A stretch of 10,104 nt of DNA, from NCBI GenBank assembly GCA_934623545.1, contig CAKTVN010000045.1, forward strand, positions 1 through 10,104, written 5' to 3'. Made by a program: the position numbers and the translations under genes. The notes under the pieces were generated by a model. That model ran no database searches. It saw nothing but the letters and a program-made list of their open reading frames with translations, and was not told the DNA's origin. The DNA is from an uncultured Oscillospiraceae bacterium (GTDB taxonomy: Bacteria; Bacillota; Clostridia; Oscillospirales; Oscillospiraceae). Shown here piece by piece: positions 1-6,127 of this stretch. Every line of letters starts with the position of its first letter. Positions within the stretch are counted from its first letter, which is position 1.

Positions 1-189
1 GCTGAGGATCTGGCTTCCGACCGTCACCGCCGAGAGGTCCGCCGCGTCGGAAAACCGCCCCACGAACCACAGGTCTGTCAGAGCGTAAAGCGTCTGAAGG
101 ATGTTCGTCAGCAGAAACGGCAATGCAAAGCGCAGCAGCTTCTTCCAGAGGGTGCCGGTCGTCAGGTCCGTTTGTTCCAGATGGTTCAT
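1..189 (-). CDS. MATE family efflux transporter, N-terminal part (runs off the left edge)
   Basis: Only the first 63 codons are in the window. Residues 9-27 (LTTGTLWKKLLRFALPFLL) followed by TNILQTLYALTDLWFVGRF resemble the start of MATE/DinF-type Na+ or H+ coupled drug and metabolite exporters: a short cytoplasmic leader, an amphipathic LWKLL-type segment, then the first transmembrane helix with an N..Q..Y...D pattern. The ATG at 189 is preceded by GGAG with an 8-nt spacing; an in-frame ATG at 207 has no ribosome binding site and is less likely. The gene starts 62 nt after the EIIA stop, with a strong hairpin but no visible promoter between them, so it is probably expressed by read-through from the PTS operon. 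Whether it exports a drug or a pathway product is unknown. Family call is firm for a fragment; substrate is not knowable. Confidence 0.82.
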   Translation of the reverse strand, partial: MNHLEQTDLTTGTLWKKLLRFALPFLLTNILQTLYALTDLWFVGRFSDAADLSAVTVGSQILS

Positions 190-217
190 CTTCCTCGCTC
201 CACACATTTTATTCGGC

Positions 218-245
218 CGGCAGCCGGACGCGCGTCCGGCTGCCG
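218..245 (-). other. Perfect hairpin after the EIIA gene, without U-tract
   Basis: A 12-bp perfect stem (CGGCAGCCGGAC / GTCCGGCTGCCG) with a 4-nt GCGC loop lies 6 nt beyond the EIIA stop codon. On the minus strand it is followed by A-rich, not T-rich, sequence, so it is not a canonical intrinsic terminator. It may slow 3' exonucleases, cause partial termination before the MATE gene, or act together with Rho. Confidence 0.6.
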
Positions 246-251
246 TGTGTC

Positions 252-683
252 TCACGCGCTGAAAAAGCGCTCCATCGTATCGCAGATGCCGCTTCTGCCA
301 GTCTCGATACAGGTGTTCTTCAGCTCCCCCAGCGTCATGTAGTCGCGCGAGGAGACCGCTTCGATCAGCATCCCGAGATTCACGCCGCTCACGCAGGCAA
401 GCGGGCAGCTCTCATTGCCGCTCCGGCTCAGCCGGCAGCAGTAGAGCGTGCTCGCGTTGCAGGGCGAGCCGCCAAAGAGGTCCGCCAGCAGCAGTACGCC
501 ATCCGGGGACTTGAGCTGAAGCAGCTTCTGCTCTACCTTTTCCTGAAAGCTCTCCGCGCTGTCCGTCGGCAGCAGCTCCAGATAATCCACCTTCGAGAAG
601 CTCTCCTCGCCGATGATCATTTTGGCGCTGTTTACCATCTCGCGGCACAGCTGATTATGCGATACAAGTAAGATTGAAATCAT
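252..683 (-). CDS. PTS mannose/fructose/sorbose family EIIA component
   Basis: A 143-residue cytoplasmic phosphocarrier that takes phosphate from HPr and passes it to EIIB. The N-terminus MISILLVSHNQLCREM is the family's first beta strand followed by the active-site histidine, His9. Residues 67-76 (ADLFGGSPCN) give the conserved Asp (D68, equivalent to D67 of E. coli IIA-Man) and the GGSP(C/F)N turn; SGVNLGMLIEA at 99-109 is another family signature. Length matches free-standing EIIA domains of about 130-145 residues. The start at 683 is chosen because GGAGG lies 7 nt upstream and the family fold begins there; an upstream in-frame ATG at 728 would overlap the EIIB gene and add 15 charged residues unlike the family. 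It lies 13 nt after the EIIB stop and is the last PTS gene of the operon. Confidence 0.95.
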   Translation of the reverse strand: MISILLVSHNQLCREMVNSAKMIIGEESFSKVDYLELLPTDSAESFQEKVEQKLLQLKSPDGVLLLADLFGGSPCNASTLYCCRLSRSGNESCPLACVSGVNLGMLIEAVSSRDYMTLGELKNTCIETGRSGICDTMERFFSA

Positions 684-696
684 ATTCCGCCCTCCG

Positions 697-1191
697 TCAC
701 TTTGAGAACTTCTCTTCCGCCTTTTCAAGCGTCAGCTTCGGGTCGCCGGGGAAGATCTGGAAATAGATCTCCATGCCGCCTTCGGCGCAGTGGCGCAGCA
801 TATCGATATCCTTCTGCGTCACGCTGATCGAACGCAGGACGCTCTTCGCGCCTTCGCGCATGGGCAGATTGCCGACGTCCAGCGATTCCATCTTCAGCCC
901 CGCGTCAAACGCCTGCGCGACGTTCTCAACGTCCTTGAACAGGCAGAACCAGCGTCCGTTTGCCAGCTCGCCCTTCTCATACATTTCCGCCGCCTTTTCC
1001 GGCGTCGCCACCACGACGCTTGTCCCCATCGGTGCCGCCATGCGGAGCATCATCGAGAGGAAATCGTCCGTGGCAGATGCGCGATCCACCACCAGGATAT
1101 GCGTCACTCTGTAGTTTGTCGTCCACTTTGTTGCGACCTGACCGTGGATCAGACGGCTGTCGATTCTCGAAAAAACGATGTTGTTTGCCAT
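697..1191 (-). CDS. PTS mannose/fructose/sorbose family EIIB component
   Basis: A 164-residue cytoplasmic protein that transfers phosphate from EIIA to the incoming sugar. The N-terminal sequence IVFSRIDSRLIHGQVATKW is the diagnostic IIB-Man/Lev/Sor signature, RID.RLIHGQV, with phosphorylated His16. The following HILVVDRASATDD and the GTSVVVATPEKAAE stretch fit the Rossmann-like EIIB fold, and the length is the usual 155-165 residues. AAGGAGG lies 7-8 nt before the ATG at 1191. It sits 35 nt after the class I aldolase gene and 13 nt before EIIA. EIIA and EIIB are separate proteins here, whereas they are fused in E. coli ManX. All catalytic features are intact. The specific sugar cannot be inferred from EIIB. 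Confidence 0.96.
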   Translation of the reverse strand: MANNIVFSRIDSRLIHGQVATKWTTNYRVTHILVVDRASATDDFLSMMLRMAAPMGTSVVVATPEKAAEMYEKGELANGRWFCLFKDVENVAQAFDAGLKMESLDVGNLPMREGAKSVLRSISVTQKDIDMLRHCAEGGMEIYFQIFPGDPKLTLEKAEEKFSK

Positions 1192-1226
1192 TTGGATCTC
1201 CTCCTTATTCTTTTAGAAGCCGGAGC

Positions 1227-2003
1227 TCAGTCCGCTTCTATGAGCTTCATTGCCTCGTCTACGCTCGCGCCGCCGTGTACCACGGCGCAGACCGCGCGGA
1301 CGATCTTGCGCGTATGCTTGGAATTGAAGAAATTTCTTCCGTATACGACGCCCTTGCAGCCGATCTCCATCGCGTCATGCGTCATTTGCAGCACCTCGCG
1401 GTCACTCTTCTCGCCGCCGCCGAGGATGAGCATCGGCGCGAACGCGTTGCGCACCACCTGCGCGTATTCGTCCTTCGTCCCGATGAACTGCGCCTTGATA
1501 AAGTCCACGCCGTTCTCGCTCGCGAAGCGGCAGGCGATCTTCGCGTTGGGGATGGAATGGTCCGCCGGGTCCTCGCTGAAGCCGCAGGGCAGCATCTCCG
1601 CCGCGCACACCAGACCCCATTCGTCGCACAGACCGACCAGATCGCGCATCATCGTCGCCATCTCATAGTCCGACTCCGTGCCGGGGAAGCCCATGCACAT
1701 CACGCCGTCCGCGCCGAGCTTGATTGCCTGCTCGATCGTATAGCCGATGCCCGGCTCGCCCTCGCGCGGGGCAAGGATGGAGCCGCCGCGGTCGATGCGC
1801 AGGATCAGACCGAGGTTGCCGATCTCCTTCTGGAAATACTTCGCAATGCCATAGGTCGTCAGCACCGCGTCGATGCCGCCGGCGCGCGCTTCCTTCAGGA
1901 CATACGGGATGTCGAGTTCCGACTGTCCCAGCACGCCGTCGTCAAACGCCATGATGACCGCCTTTTCGTCTGCCTGGAAAATGTTATAGTACCGTCTTTT
2001 CAT
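1227..2003 (-). CDS. Class I (Schiff-base) aldolase of the DhnA/FbaB/LsrF family
   Basis: A 258-residue TIM-barrel aldolase. It resembles archaeal-type fructose-bisphosphate aldolase and LsrF: AFDDGVLGQ at 19-27, IDAVLTTYGIA at 44-54, GADGVMCMGFPGTES at 97-111, then VDFIKAQF at 166-173 where Lys170 sits at the Schiff-base position. A phosphate-binding glycine pattern follows: LGGGEKS at 194-200 and KGVVYGRNFF at 217-226. It is expected to cleave a phosphorylated ketose or related acyl compound, without metal. The start at 2003 has AAGGAG about 8 nt upstream; an in-frame ATG at 2072 would overlap the dehydrogenase gene and lacks homology. It lies 16 nt downstream of the Zn dehydrogenase gene. 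In this operon it probably splits the phosphorylated product of PTS uptake, possibly after oxidation by that dehydrogenase. True fructose-bisphosphate activity is possible but the operon context favours a special sugar. Confidence 0.88.
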   Translation of the reverse strand: MKRRYYNIFQADEKAVIMAFDDGVLGQSELDIPYVLKEARAGGIDAVLTTYGIAKYFQKEIGNLGLILRIDRGGSILAPREGEPGIGYTIEQAIKLGADGVMCMGFPGTESDYEMATMMRDLVGLCDEWGLVCAAEMLPCGFSEDPADHSIPNAKIACRFASENGVDFIKAQFIGTKDEYAQVVRNAFAPMLILGGGEKSDREVLQMTHDAMEIGCKGVVYGRNFFNSKHTRKIVRAVCAVVHGGASVDEAMKLIEAD

Positions 2004-2019
2004 GCTGTTCTCCTTATTT

Positions 2020-3054
2020 TTATTCGCCGATGCGCAGCACAATGCGGAAGGTGCCCGGCTTGGCTGCGTCAAATGCCTGCTGTGCCTGCTCGAAGGGATA
2101 GATCGCCTCGATCAGCGGATCGAGCTTGAGCGCGTTCATGCTGATAAGCTTCGCCGCGCGCTGGAAATCCCACACCGACGGGCTGACCGAGCCGACCAGC
2201 TCATACTCACGGTTGTGCAGATCGCCGAAGCGGATGCCCGCGGGGTCGTCCGGATGCTGCGAGGAATACGCCACGATGCGTCCGGTCGCCGCGACCAGCT
2301 TGGGCGTCAGCTCCGATACCGCGACGGAGCTCGCCGTGTTGAATACGACGTCCGCGCCGCGCCCCTCGGTGAGCGACTTCACATATTCCTCGCTGTCATG
2401 CTCCAGCGGGGAGAAGGCGACATCCGCGCCCATCTCCAGCGCCAGCTTCCGGCGGTTTTCGTCGATCTCGCTGACGATGACGCGCGCGCCGCGCAGCTTC
2501 GCGAGCTGAATGTGCAGCATTCCCATGATGCCCGCACCGATGACCAGAACGTCGTCGCCCAGGTCGATCCTGCCCTTGTCGATGCTGTGGATGACACAGG
2601 AGATCGGCTCTGCGAGCGCGGATTTTTCAAACGGGATGTCCTGACTGCATTTGAACAGGTCCGATGCCGGAACGACCATATATTCGCAGAAGCCGCCGTT
2701 GGCTTCATATTTTTCCGCGTTGGGATCGGGCGTGATGCACTGGGTGCCGAAGCCCTTGCGGCAGAAATAGCAGTGCCCGCACGACCAGAATTTACGGACG
2801 ATCACCTTTTCTCCGATCGCCCACTCGTCGGAAACCTCAGCGCCCTTCGCAACGACGACGCCGGATACCTCGTGCCCCTCAACATAGGGCATTTTCATCT
2901 GCTTGATACCATAGAATACGCGGGTCTCCCATGTGCACAGTGCACAAGCTTTGTTCTGGATCAGAACCTCGTTTGCCGCAGGAACGGGGCGGTCATACTC
3001 GCGAATTTCGCACGTCCCGACTTTTGTGATAACAGCAGCTCTCATTTTTTCCAT
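2020..3054 (-). CDS. Zinc-dependent medium-chain alcohol/polyol dehydrogenase
   Basis: A 344-residue medium-chain dehydrogenase of the sorbitol/threonine dehydrogenase type. Likely catalytic zinc ligands are Cys40, His61-Glu62 (in VEGHEVSG) and Glu149 (in LAEPISC); structural zinc cysteines are 92, 95, 98 and 106 (CGHCYFC...C). The cofactor fold is VIGAGIMG at 171-178, and the acidic SEID segment at 195-198, at the end of the second strand, suggests NAD rather than NADP. Position 40-43 reads CTWE instead of the common CG(S/T)D, so the substrate pocket differs from the standard type. The start has GGAGG 7 nt upstream. It lies second in the operon, separated from the EIICD gene by 73 nt containing a perfect hairpin, and 16 nt before the aldolase. 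The likely role is oxidation of an imported polyol-phosphate to a ketose-phosphate; the substrate is inferred, not seen. Confidence 0.92.
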   Translation of the reverse strand: MEKMRAAVITKVGTCEIREYDRPVPAANEVLIQNKACALCTWETRVFYGIKQMKMPYVEGHEVSGVVVAKGAEVSDEWAIGEKVIVRKFWSCGHCYFCRKGFGTQCITPDPNAEKYEANGGFCEYMVVPASDLFKCSQDIPFEKSALAEPISCVIHSIDKGRIDLGDDVLVIGAGIMGMLHIQLAKLRGARVIVSEIDENRRKLALEMGADVAFSPLEHDSEEYVKSLTEGRGADVVFNTASSVAVSELTPKLVAATGRIVAYSSQHPDDPAGIRFGDLHNREYELVGSVSPSVWDFQRAAKLISMNALKLDPLIEAIYPFEQAQQAFDAAKPGTFRIVLRIGE

Positions 3055-3081
3055 TTCAAAACCTCCAAGTCTTGTCGTTGT

Positions 3082-3115
3082 GCCTCCATAGCGCCTGCTG
3101 CGGCGCTATGGAGGC
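3082..3115 (-). other. Intercistronic perfect hairpin between EIICD and the dehydrogenase
   Basis: A 14-bp perfect stem (GCCTCCATAGCGCC with its complement) encloses a 6-nt loop, 12 nt after the EIICD stop. On the minus strand the downstream sequence is ACAACGACAAGAC, with no U-tract, so termination is unlikely to be complete. Such elements inside operons typically protect the upstream mRNA from 3' decay or cause partial termination, giving more permease message than enzyme message. Confidence 0.65.
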
Positions 3116-3127
3116 GGGTTTGATCGA

Positions 3128-4780
3128 TCAGGCGCTCAGGATCCCAAGCGCGCCGAAGACCAGACCGATCGCGAGCAGCAGGACCAGCACCTTGTTGGTC
3201 GACCACTGCTTCTTGATCAGGCGGTAGGTCAGCATCGTAAAGCCCAGCGGCAGCAAGCCCTTGAGCAGAACGTCAAACAGGTCCGTCTGAAGCGAGAATA
3301 CCTGCGCCGTCTCCTCTGCCGTCTGCGCGGCGATGGTCGTGAAGACCAGCGGCGTATTGACCGTGACGAACTGCGCGGCGAGACCGCCCAGGACCATACA
3401 GCCGATGATGCCCATCGCGTTGACGACCATGTTCAGAACGCCGTTGCCGAGCAGGACCTCCACCGCGCGGCGTCCGAGGCGATAGCCCATGTCATTGAGC
3501 GCCCGCGCAAGGAACCACAGCGCGATCGTCATGCCGAAGGCGTAGACGAACGGCGCGTAATAGCTGCCGCCCATCGTCAGGTTGATGGCGATGCCGCAGA
3601 AGATCGGGCAGAGCGCGCCCTGAATGACCGTATCGCCGACGCCGGCGATCGGGCCCATAAGGCTGGTCTTGACCATCTGGATCGATTCGACGGAGACATC
3701 CATGCCGTTGGCGCGGTCTTCCTCCATCGCCGTCGTGATGCCGAAAATCATCGAGCCGAAGTTGGGCTCGGTGTTGTAGAATTGCAGATGCTTCTGCCAT
3801 TCCTCGGTGAACTTCTTGTGATCGTCCTTGTAGAGGATGTTCAGCGTATAGCCCATGGATTCCGCGAAGGAAACACCCTGAAGCATCTCATACTGGTAAG
3901 CGGAATGCACCTGGAAGATGTACCGCAGCCATGCGCCGCGCACCTGCTTTTTCGTAAGCTTGATCGCGCGCTCGTCGTTCTTTTCGCCCTCCTCGCTGAA
4001 GCCGAAGTCCAGCGTCATGCCCTTCTCGTCCAGCTCTCTGTAGAGCAGGAGCAGCGCGATCAGCAGCGCGACGATGGAGACGACGATCAGATCGAGCCCC
4101 AGATACATGGTCAGCAGGAAGCCGAGGAAGAAGAACGGGAGCGTCCGCCGCTTTGCCACAACACTGAGGTTGATCGCAATGCCGAGCGCCGGGAGCAGCG
4201 CGCCGACCGTCGACAGCGCGTTCATGATCCACTGCGGCAGATTGTTCATCAGACTCGCGACCGCGTCCACGCCGAGCATCAGGATCAGCACGATCGCGCC
4301 GGTGTGCATGACGCACTGCGTCAACTGCGGGAAGAGGACGTTCGTCAGGAACAGCTTTTTCCGGTCGCCGTTCTGAATGTGCTTCTTGGACAGCTGGACC
4401 CAGAACTGGTTCTGCACGGACATCTGGAACACATAAAGGAAGTTTGCCAGCAGCGACAGCGGCACCGCGAGCGCGACCGCGACCAGCGGGTCAAGCTTGG
4501 CTGCGATCGCAAAGGCTGCGCCCAGAACGCCCGCGAACGCGGGATCCTGCGACTGCGCGCCGCCGACGGAGAGGAAGCCGATGAACACGAGGTTGATCTG
4601 CGCACCGACGATACAGCCGGTCTTGAAATCGCCGAGGATCAGACCGATCACAGCGCCGGTCACCAGCGGACGATAGAAGGTATAAAACGCGGTTTGCGGA
4701 TTCGGCATACCGAGATCAATGTAGTAATACCACAGACCACATAGGATCGCCTGAATCAGCGTAATTCCAGATGAGTTCAT
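3128..4780 (-). CDS. PTS mannose-family permease, fused EIIC-EIID in one polypeptide
   Basis: A single uninterrupted 550-residue reading frame contains both membrane subunits of a mannose-type PTS. Residues 1-248 are EIIC: RPLVTGAVIGLILGD at 37-51 and GAQINLVFIGFLSVGG at 59-74 are family signatures, and several hydrophobic helices follow. Residues 249-273 form a charged linker (RELDEKGMTLDFGFSEEGEK). Residues 274-550 are EIID: LTKKQVRGAWLRYIF, the amphipathic HLQFYNTEPNFGSMIFGI, AMEEDRANG and LMGPIAGVGDTVIQGALCPI are hallmark EIID motifs. These subunits are normally separate genes of about 250-270 and 270-300 residues, so both halves are full length. The ATG at 4780 has AAAGGA about 8 nt upstream. 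It is the first gene of the operon, with an untranslated leader of roughly 85 nt. Two independent frames or a sequencing error are unlikely because both domains are intact in one frame. Confidence 0.95.
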   Translation of the reverse strand: MNSSGITLIQAILCGLWYYYIDLGMPNPQTAFYTFYRPLVTGAVIGLILGDFKTGCIVGAQINLVFIGFLSVGGAQSQDPAFAGVLGAAFAIAAKLDPLVAVALAVPLSLLANFLYVFQMSVQNQFWVQLSKKHIQNGDRKKLFLTNVLFPQLTQCVMHTGAIVLILMLGVDAVASLMNNLPQWIMNALSTVGALLPALGIAINLSVVAKRRTLPFFFLGFLLTMYLGLDLIVVSIVALLIALLLLYRELDEKGMTLDFGFSEEGEKNDERAIKLTKKQVRGAWLRYIFQVHSAYQYEMLQGVSFAESMGYTLNILYKDDHKKFTEEWQKHLQFYNTEPNFGSMIFGITTAMEEDRANGMDVSVESIQMVKTSLMGPIAGVGDTVIQGALCPIFCGIAINLTMGGSYYAPFVYAFGMTIALWFLARALNDMGYRLGRRAVEVLLGNGVLNMVVNAMGIIGCMVLGGLAAQFVTVNTPLVFTTIAAQTAEETAQVFSLQTDLFDVLLKGLLPLGFTMLTYRLIKKQWSTNKVLVLLLAIGLVFGALGILSA

Positions 4781-4848
4781 TTTCTCAATCCTTTCTTTCT
4801 TTTCATTTTGGACTTCAGGGGCGGTGCAGTGGATAGATGCTTCTTGTC

Positions 4849-4860
4849 AAATGGCCATTT
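4849..4860. promoter_or_regulatory. 12-bp perfect palindrome AAATGGCCATTT in the leader of the PTS operon
   Basis: The palindrome lies just downstream of the predicted transcription start near 4865. It may be a second operator or a coincidental feature of the leader. No equivalent copy is visible near the other operon's promoter. Confidence 0.25.
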
Positions 4861-4871
4861 TAACTGTGACT

Positions 4872-4902
4872 AGTATAAATCCTCAAGCCGCTTGAGGGTC
4901 AA
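4872..4902 (-). promoter_or_regulatory. MerR-type promoter of the PTS operon (19-bp spacer)
   Basis: Read on the minus strand, the -35 box is TTGACC (4897-4902) and the -10 box is TATACT (4872-4877), separated by exactly 19 bp (4878-4896). Ordinary sigma-A promoters have about 17 bp; 19 bp with a dyad in the spacer is the hallmark of promoters untwisted by MerR-family activators. Transcription should start near 4865, giving a leader of about 85 nt before the EIICD start at 4780. Confidence 0.86.
4881..4897. promoter_or_regulatory. Operator dyad CCTCAAG-N3-CTTGAGG for the MerR regulator
   Basis: A perfect 7-3-7 inverted repeat fills most of the 19-bp spacer and overlaps the inner edge of the -35 box, exactly where MerR-family dimers bind. 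The half-sites are the same as those of the SoxR box, but the spacing differs and the local MerR protein lacks SoxR's iron-sulphur cysteine cluster. Confidence 0.85.
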
Positions 4903-4961
4903 TTCCCGCTTCGATGCCGGATGCGACAAAAAACACTCCGATTTTTTGTGCGCTTTTACCA

Positions 4962-4991
4962 TTGATTTTTGCACGAGCCTGCCCCTATTTT
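4962..4991 (+). promoter_or_regulatory. Possible promoter of the MerR regulator gene
   Basis: TTGATT (4962-4967) and TATTTT (4986-4991) are separated by 18 bp in an A/T-rich patch that contrasts with the GC-rich surroundings. A start near 4998 would leave a leader of about 85 nt. The boxes are imperfect, so this is a moderate call. It carries no CTCAAG dyad, so autoregulation through this site is not evident. Confidence 0.45.
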
Positions 4992-5083
4992 AGTAAATAA
5001 AGAAAAAGCATTGGGGCAAAGCCGCGCATCCGCAGGGACCATCTCAGCCCATGCGTACCGCGCACCCGGAACGGAGGTTCGCC

Positions 5084-5911
5084 ATGGAGCAACTGTATAA
5101 CATCGGTCAGATCTCAAAGATCAGCGGCATTCCGATCGCAACGCTGCGCTATTACGACGAGATCGACCTTCTCAAGCCGAAGAGCGTTAATCAGCAGACC
5201 GGATACCGCTATTACTCCGGCGACCAGCTCGACCGGCTCGACGTGATCGTCTATCTGAAGGATCTCGGCTTCCCGCTGAAGAAGATCACCCGCATCATGC
5301 AGAACGGGCGCACCGTCAATTCGCTCGCGATCATGCTGGAAAACCAGATCGACATCATCGACCAGCACATCACGGAGCTGATGAACCAGCGTCTGAGTCT
5401 GAAAAACAAGATCCAGCAGCTCCGGAAGGACGCCTATGAGCCCGAGCATGACACCATCTTCGAGCGCACCATCCCGGAGCGGAAGATCATCACCATCACG
5501 CCCGAGCGGGTCTCCCCCACCAACAATCACGCCTCCTTCGGCTACTATGTACACCAGCTGTCCAACCAGCTGCGCGAGGGCGCGAAAAAATACCGCATGG
5601 GCTCCGTCATTCCTTGGAACAAATTCGACGAAAACGGCGAGGTCTATTACGATCAGATCTTTCTGGATATCACCGGCGCGCCGGACGAGGCGCTTCTGGA
5701 CACGAAGTGCATTCACGCCGGGCGCTTTCTCTGCATCCGCTACCAGTGGTCGCCGGAGAATTTCTACAGCTGCTTTCACAGGCTCAAAGCCTATGTCGAA
5801 GAGCACGGCATCGTCACGGATGAGCTTGCCTATGAGGTCCCGAGCATCACGGGGCAGCCCATGCTGCTGGGCGATCAGTATACGCTGGAGATCCAGCTCC
5901 GCACCCACTGA
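5084..5911 (+). CDS. MerR-family transcriptional regulator with GyrI/BmrR-like ligand-binding domain
   Basis: A 275-residue regulator. Residues 1-75 are the MerR winged helix-turn-helix: YNIGQISKISGIPIATLRYYDEIDLLKP, then the wing with TGYRYYSGDQLDRL and LKDLGFPLKKI. Residues about 80-117 form the dimerisation coiled coil (ENQIDIIDQHITELMNQRL). Residues about 120-275 resemble the BmrR/GyrI-like effector domain, including ERKIITI, YYDQIFLDITG and the final LEIQL strand. Length matches BmrR-type regulators of about 270-280 residues. The start at 5084 has GGAGG 6 nt upstream; an in-frame ATG at 5051 would add residues that do not fit the family. It lies between two operons that each carry a 19-bp-spacer promoter with a near-identical dyad, so it very likely activates both when its domain binds an inducer, perhaps a sugar or sugar phosphate. 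No metal or iron-sulphur cysteine cluster is present. Confidence 0.93.
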   Translation: MEQLYNIGQISKISGIPIATLRYYDEIDLLKPKSVNQQTGYRYYSGDQLDRLDVIVYLKDLGFPLKKITRIMQNGRTVNSLAIMLENQIDIIDQHITELMNQRLSLKNKIQQLRKDAYEPEHDTIFERTIPERKIITITPERVSPTNNHASFGYYVHQLSNQLREGAKKYRMGSVIPWNKFDENGEVYYDQIFLDITGAPDEALLDTKCIHAGRFLCIRYQWSPENFYSCFHRLKAYVEEHGIVTDELAYEVPSITGQPMLLGDQYTLEIQLRTH

Positions 5912-5936
5912 AGCAGCCCTATTGAATACCAGAGAA

Positions 5937-5972
5937 ATACCGGCAGCCGCATATCGCGGCTGCCGGTATTTT
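5937..5972 (+). terminator. Intrinsic terminator of the MerR regulator gene
   Basis: A 14-bp perfect stem (ATACCGGCAGCCGC with its complement) with a 5-nt loop ATATC is followed by TTT after the stem's own TAT, 25 nt beyond the stop codon. It separates the regulator transcript from the next promoter at 6027. Confidence 0.8.
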
Positions 5973-6026
5973 GCGCGCACGAAAAGCCCCTTCTGACCCG
6001 GGCTGCAAAAAAGTTCAAAACCGGTG

Positions 6027-6057
6027 TTGACTCTCAAGCTTCTTGATGGTCTATACT
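6027..6057 (+). promoter_or_regulatory. MerR-type promoter of the second operon, with operator CTCAAG-N3-CTTGAT
   Basis: The -35 box is TTGACT (6027-6032), the -10 box is TATACT (6052-6057), and the spacer is again exactly 19 bp. The spacer holds CTCAAG (6033-6038), CTT, CTTGAT (6042-6047), a one-mismatch version of the dyad in the PTS operon promoter. From -35 to -10 the two promoters agree at 25 of 31 positions. A start near 6064 gives a leader of about 64 nt before the aldolase gene. Confidence 0.86.
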
Positions 6058-6127
6058 CATTTTAGCCCGGGCGGGAGCCTCCGTTCCGGAATCGAATACG
6101 AAAAAACTTTGAAAGGATGGGTTCCAT

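Noticed and set aside
218..245. Intrinsic terminator for the PTS operon
   Set aside because: The stem is strong but no U-tract follows on the minus strand, so I list it only as a hairpin with possible partial effect.
960..4744. Long plus-strand open frames antisense to the PTS operon (for example 960-2129, 2002-3123, 3782-4744)
   Set aside because: They mirror real minus-strand genes in GC-rich DNA, have Arg/Ala/His/Asp-rich compositions with no family signatures, and lack ribosome sites.
4881..4897. SoxR box, implying a redox-sensing SoxR regulator
   Set aside because: Half-sites CCTCAAG/CTTGAGG match SoxR, but the central spacing is 3 rather than 4 bp and the encoded MerR protein lacks the C-terminal iron-sulphur cysteine cluster and has a GyrI-like domain instead.
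4926..4949. A/T-rich inverted repeat ACAAAAAA...TTTTTTGT as a terminator
   Set aside because: It lies between two divergent genes, so no transcript should end there, and the stem is A/T only; it may simply be part of the A/T-rich promoter region.
217..5949. The 10-mer CCGGCAGCCG shared by the hairpins at 217-226 and 5940-5949 as a dispersed repeat family
   Set aside because: Only two copies in the window, short and GC-rich, and both are hairpin arms; chance or common terminator composition explains it.
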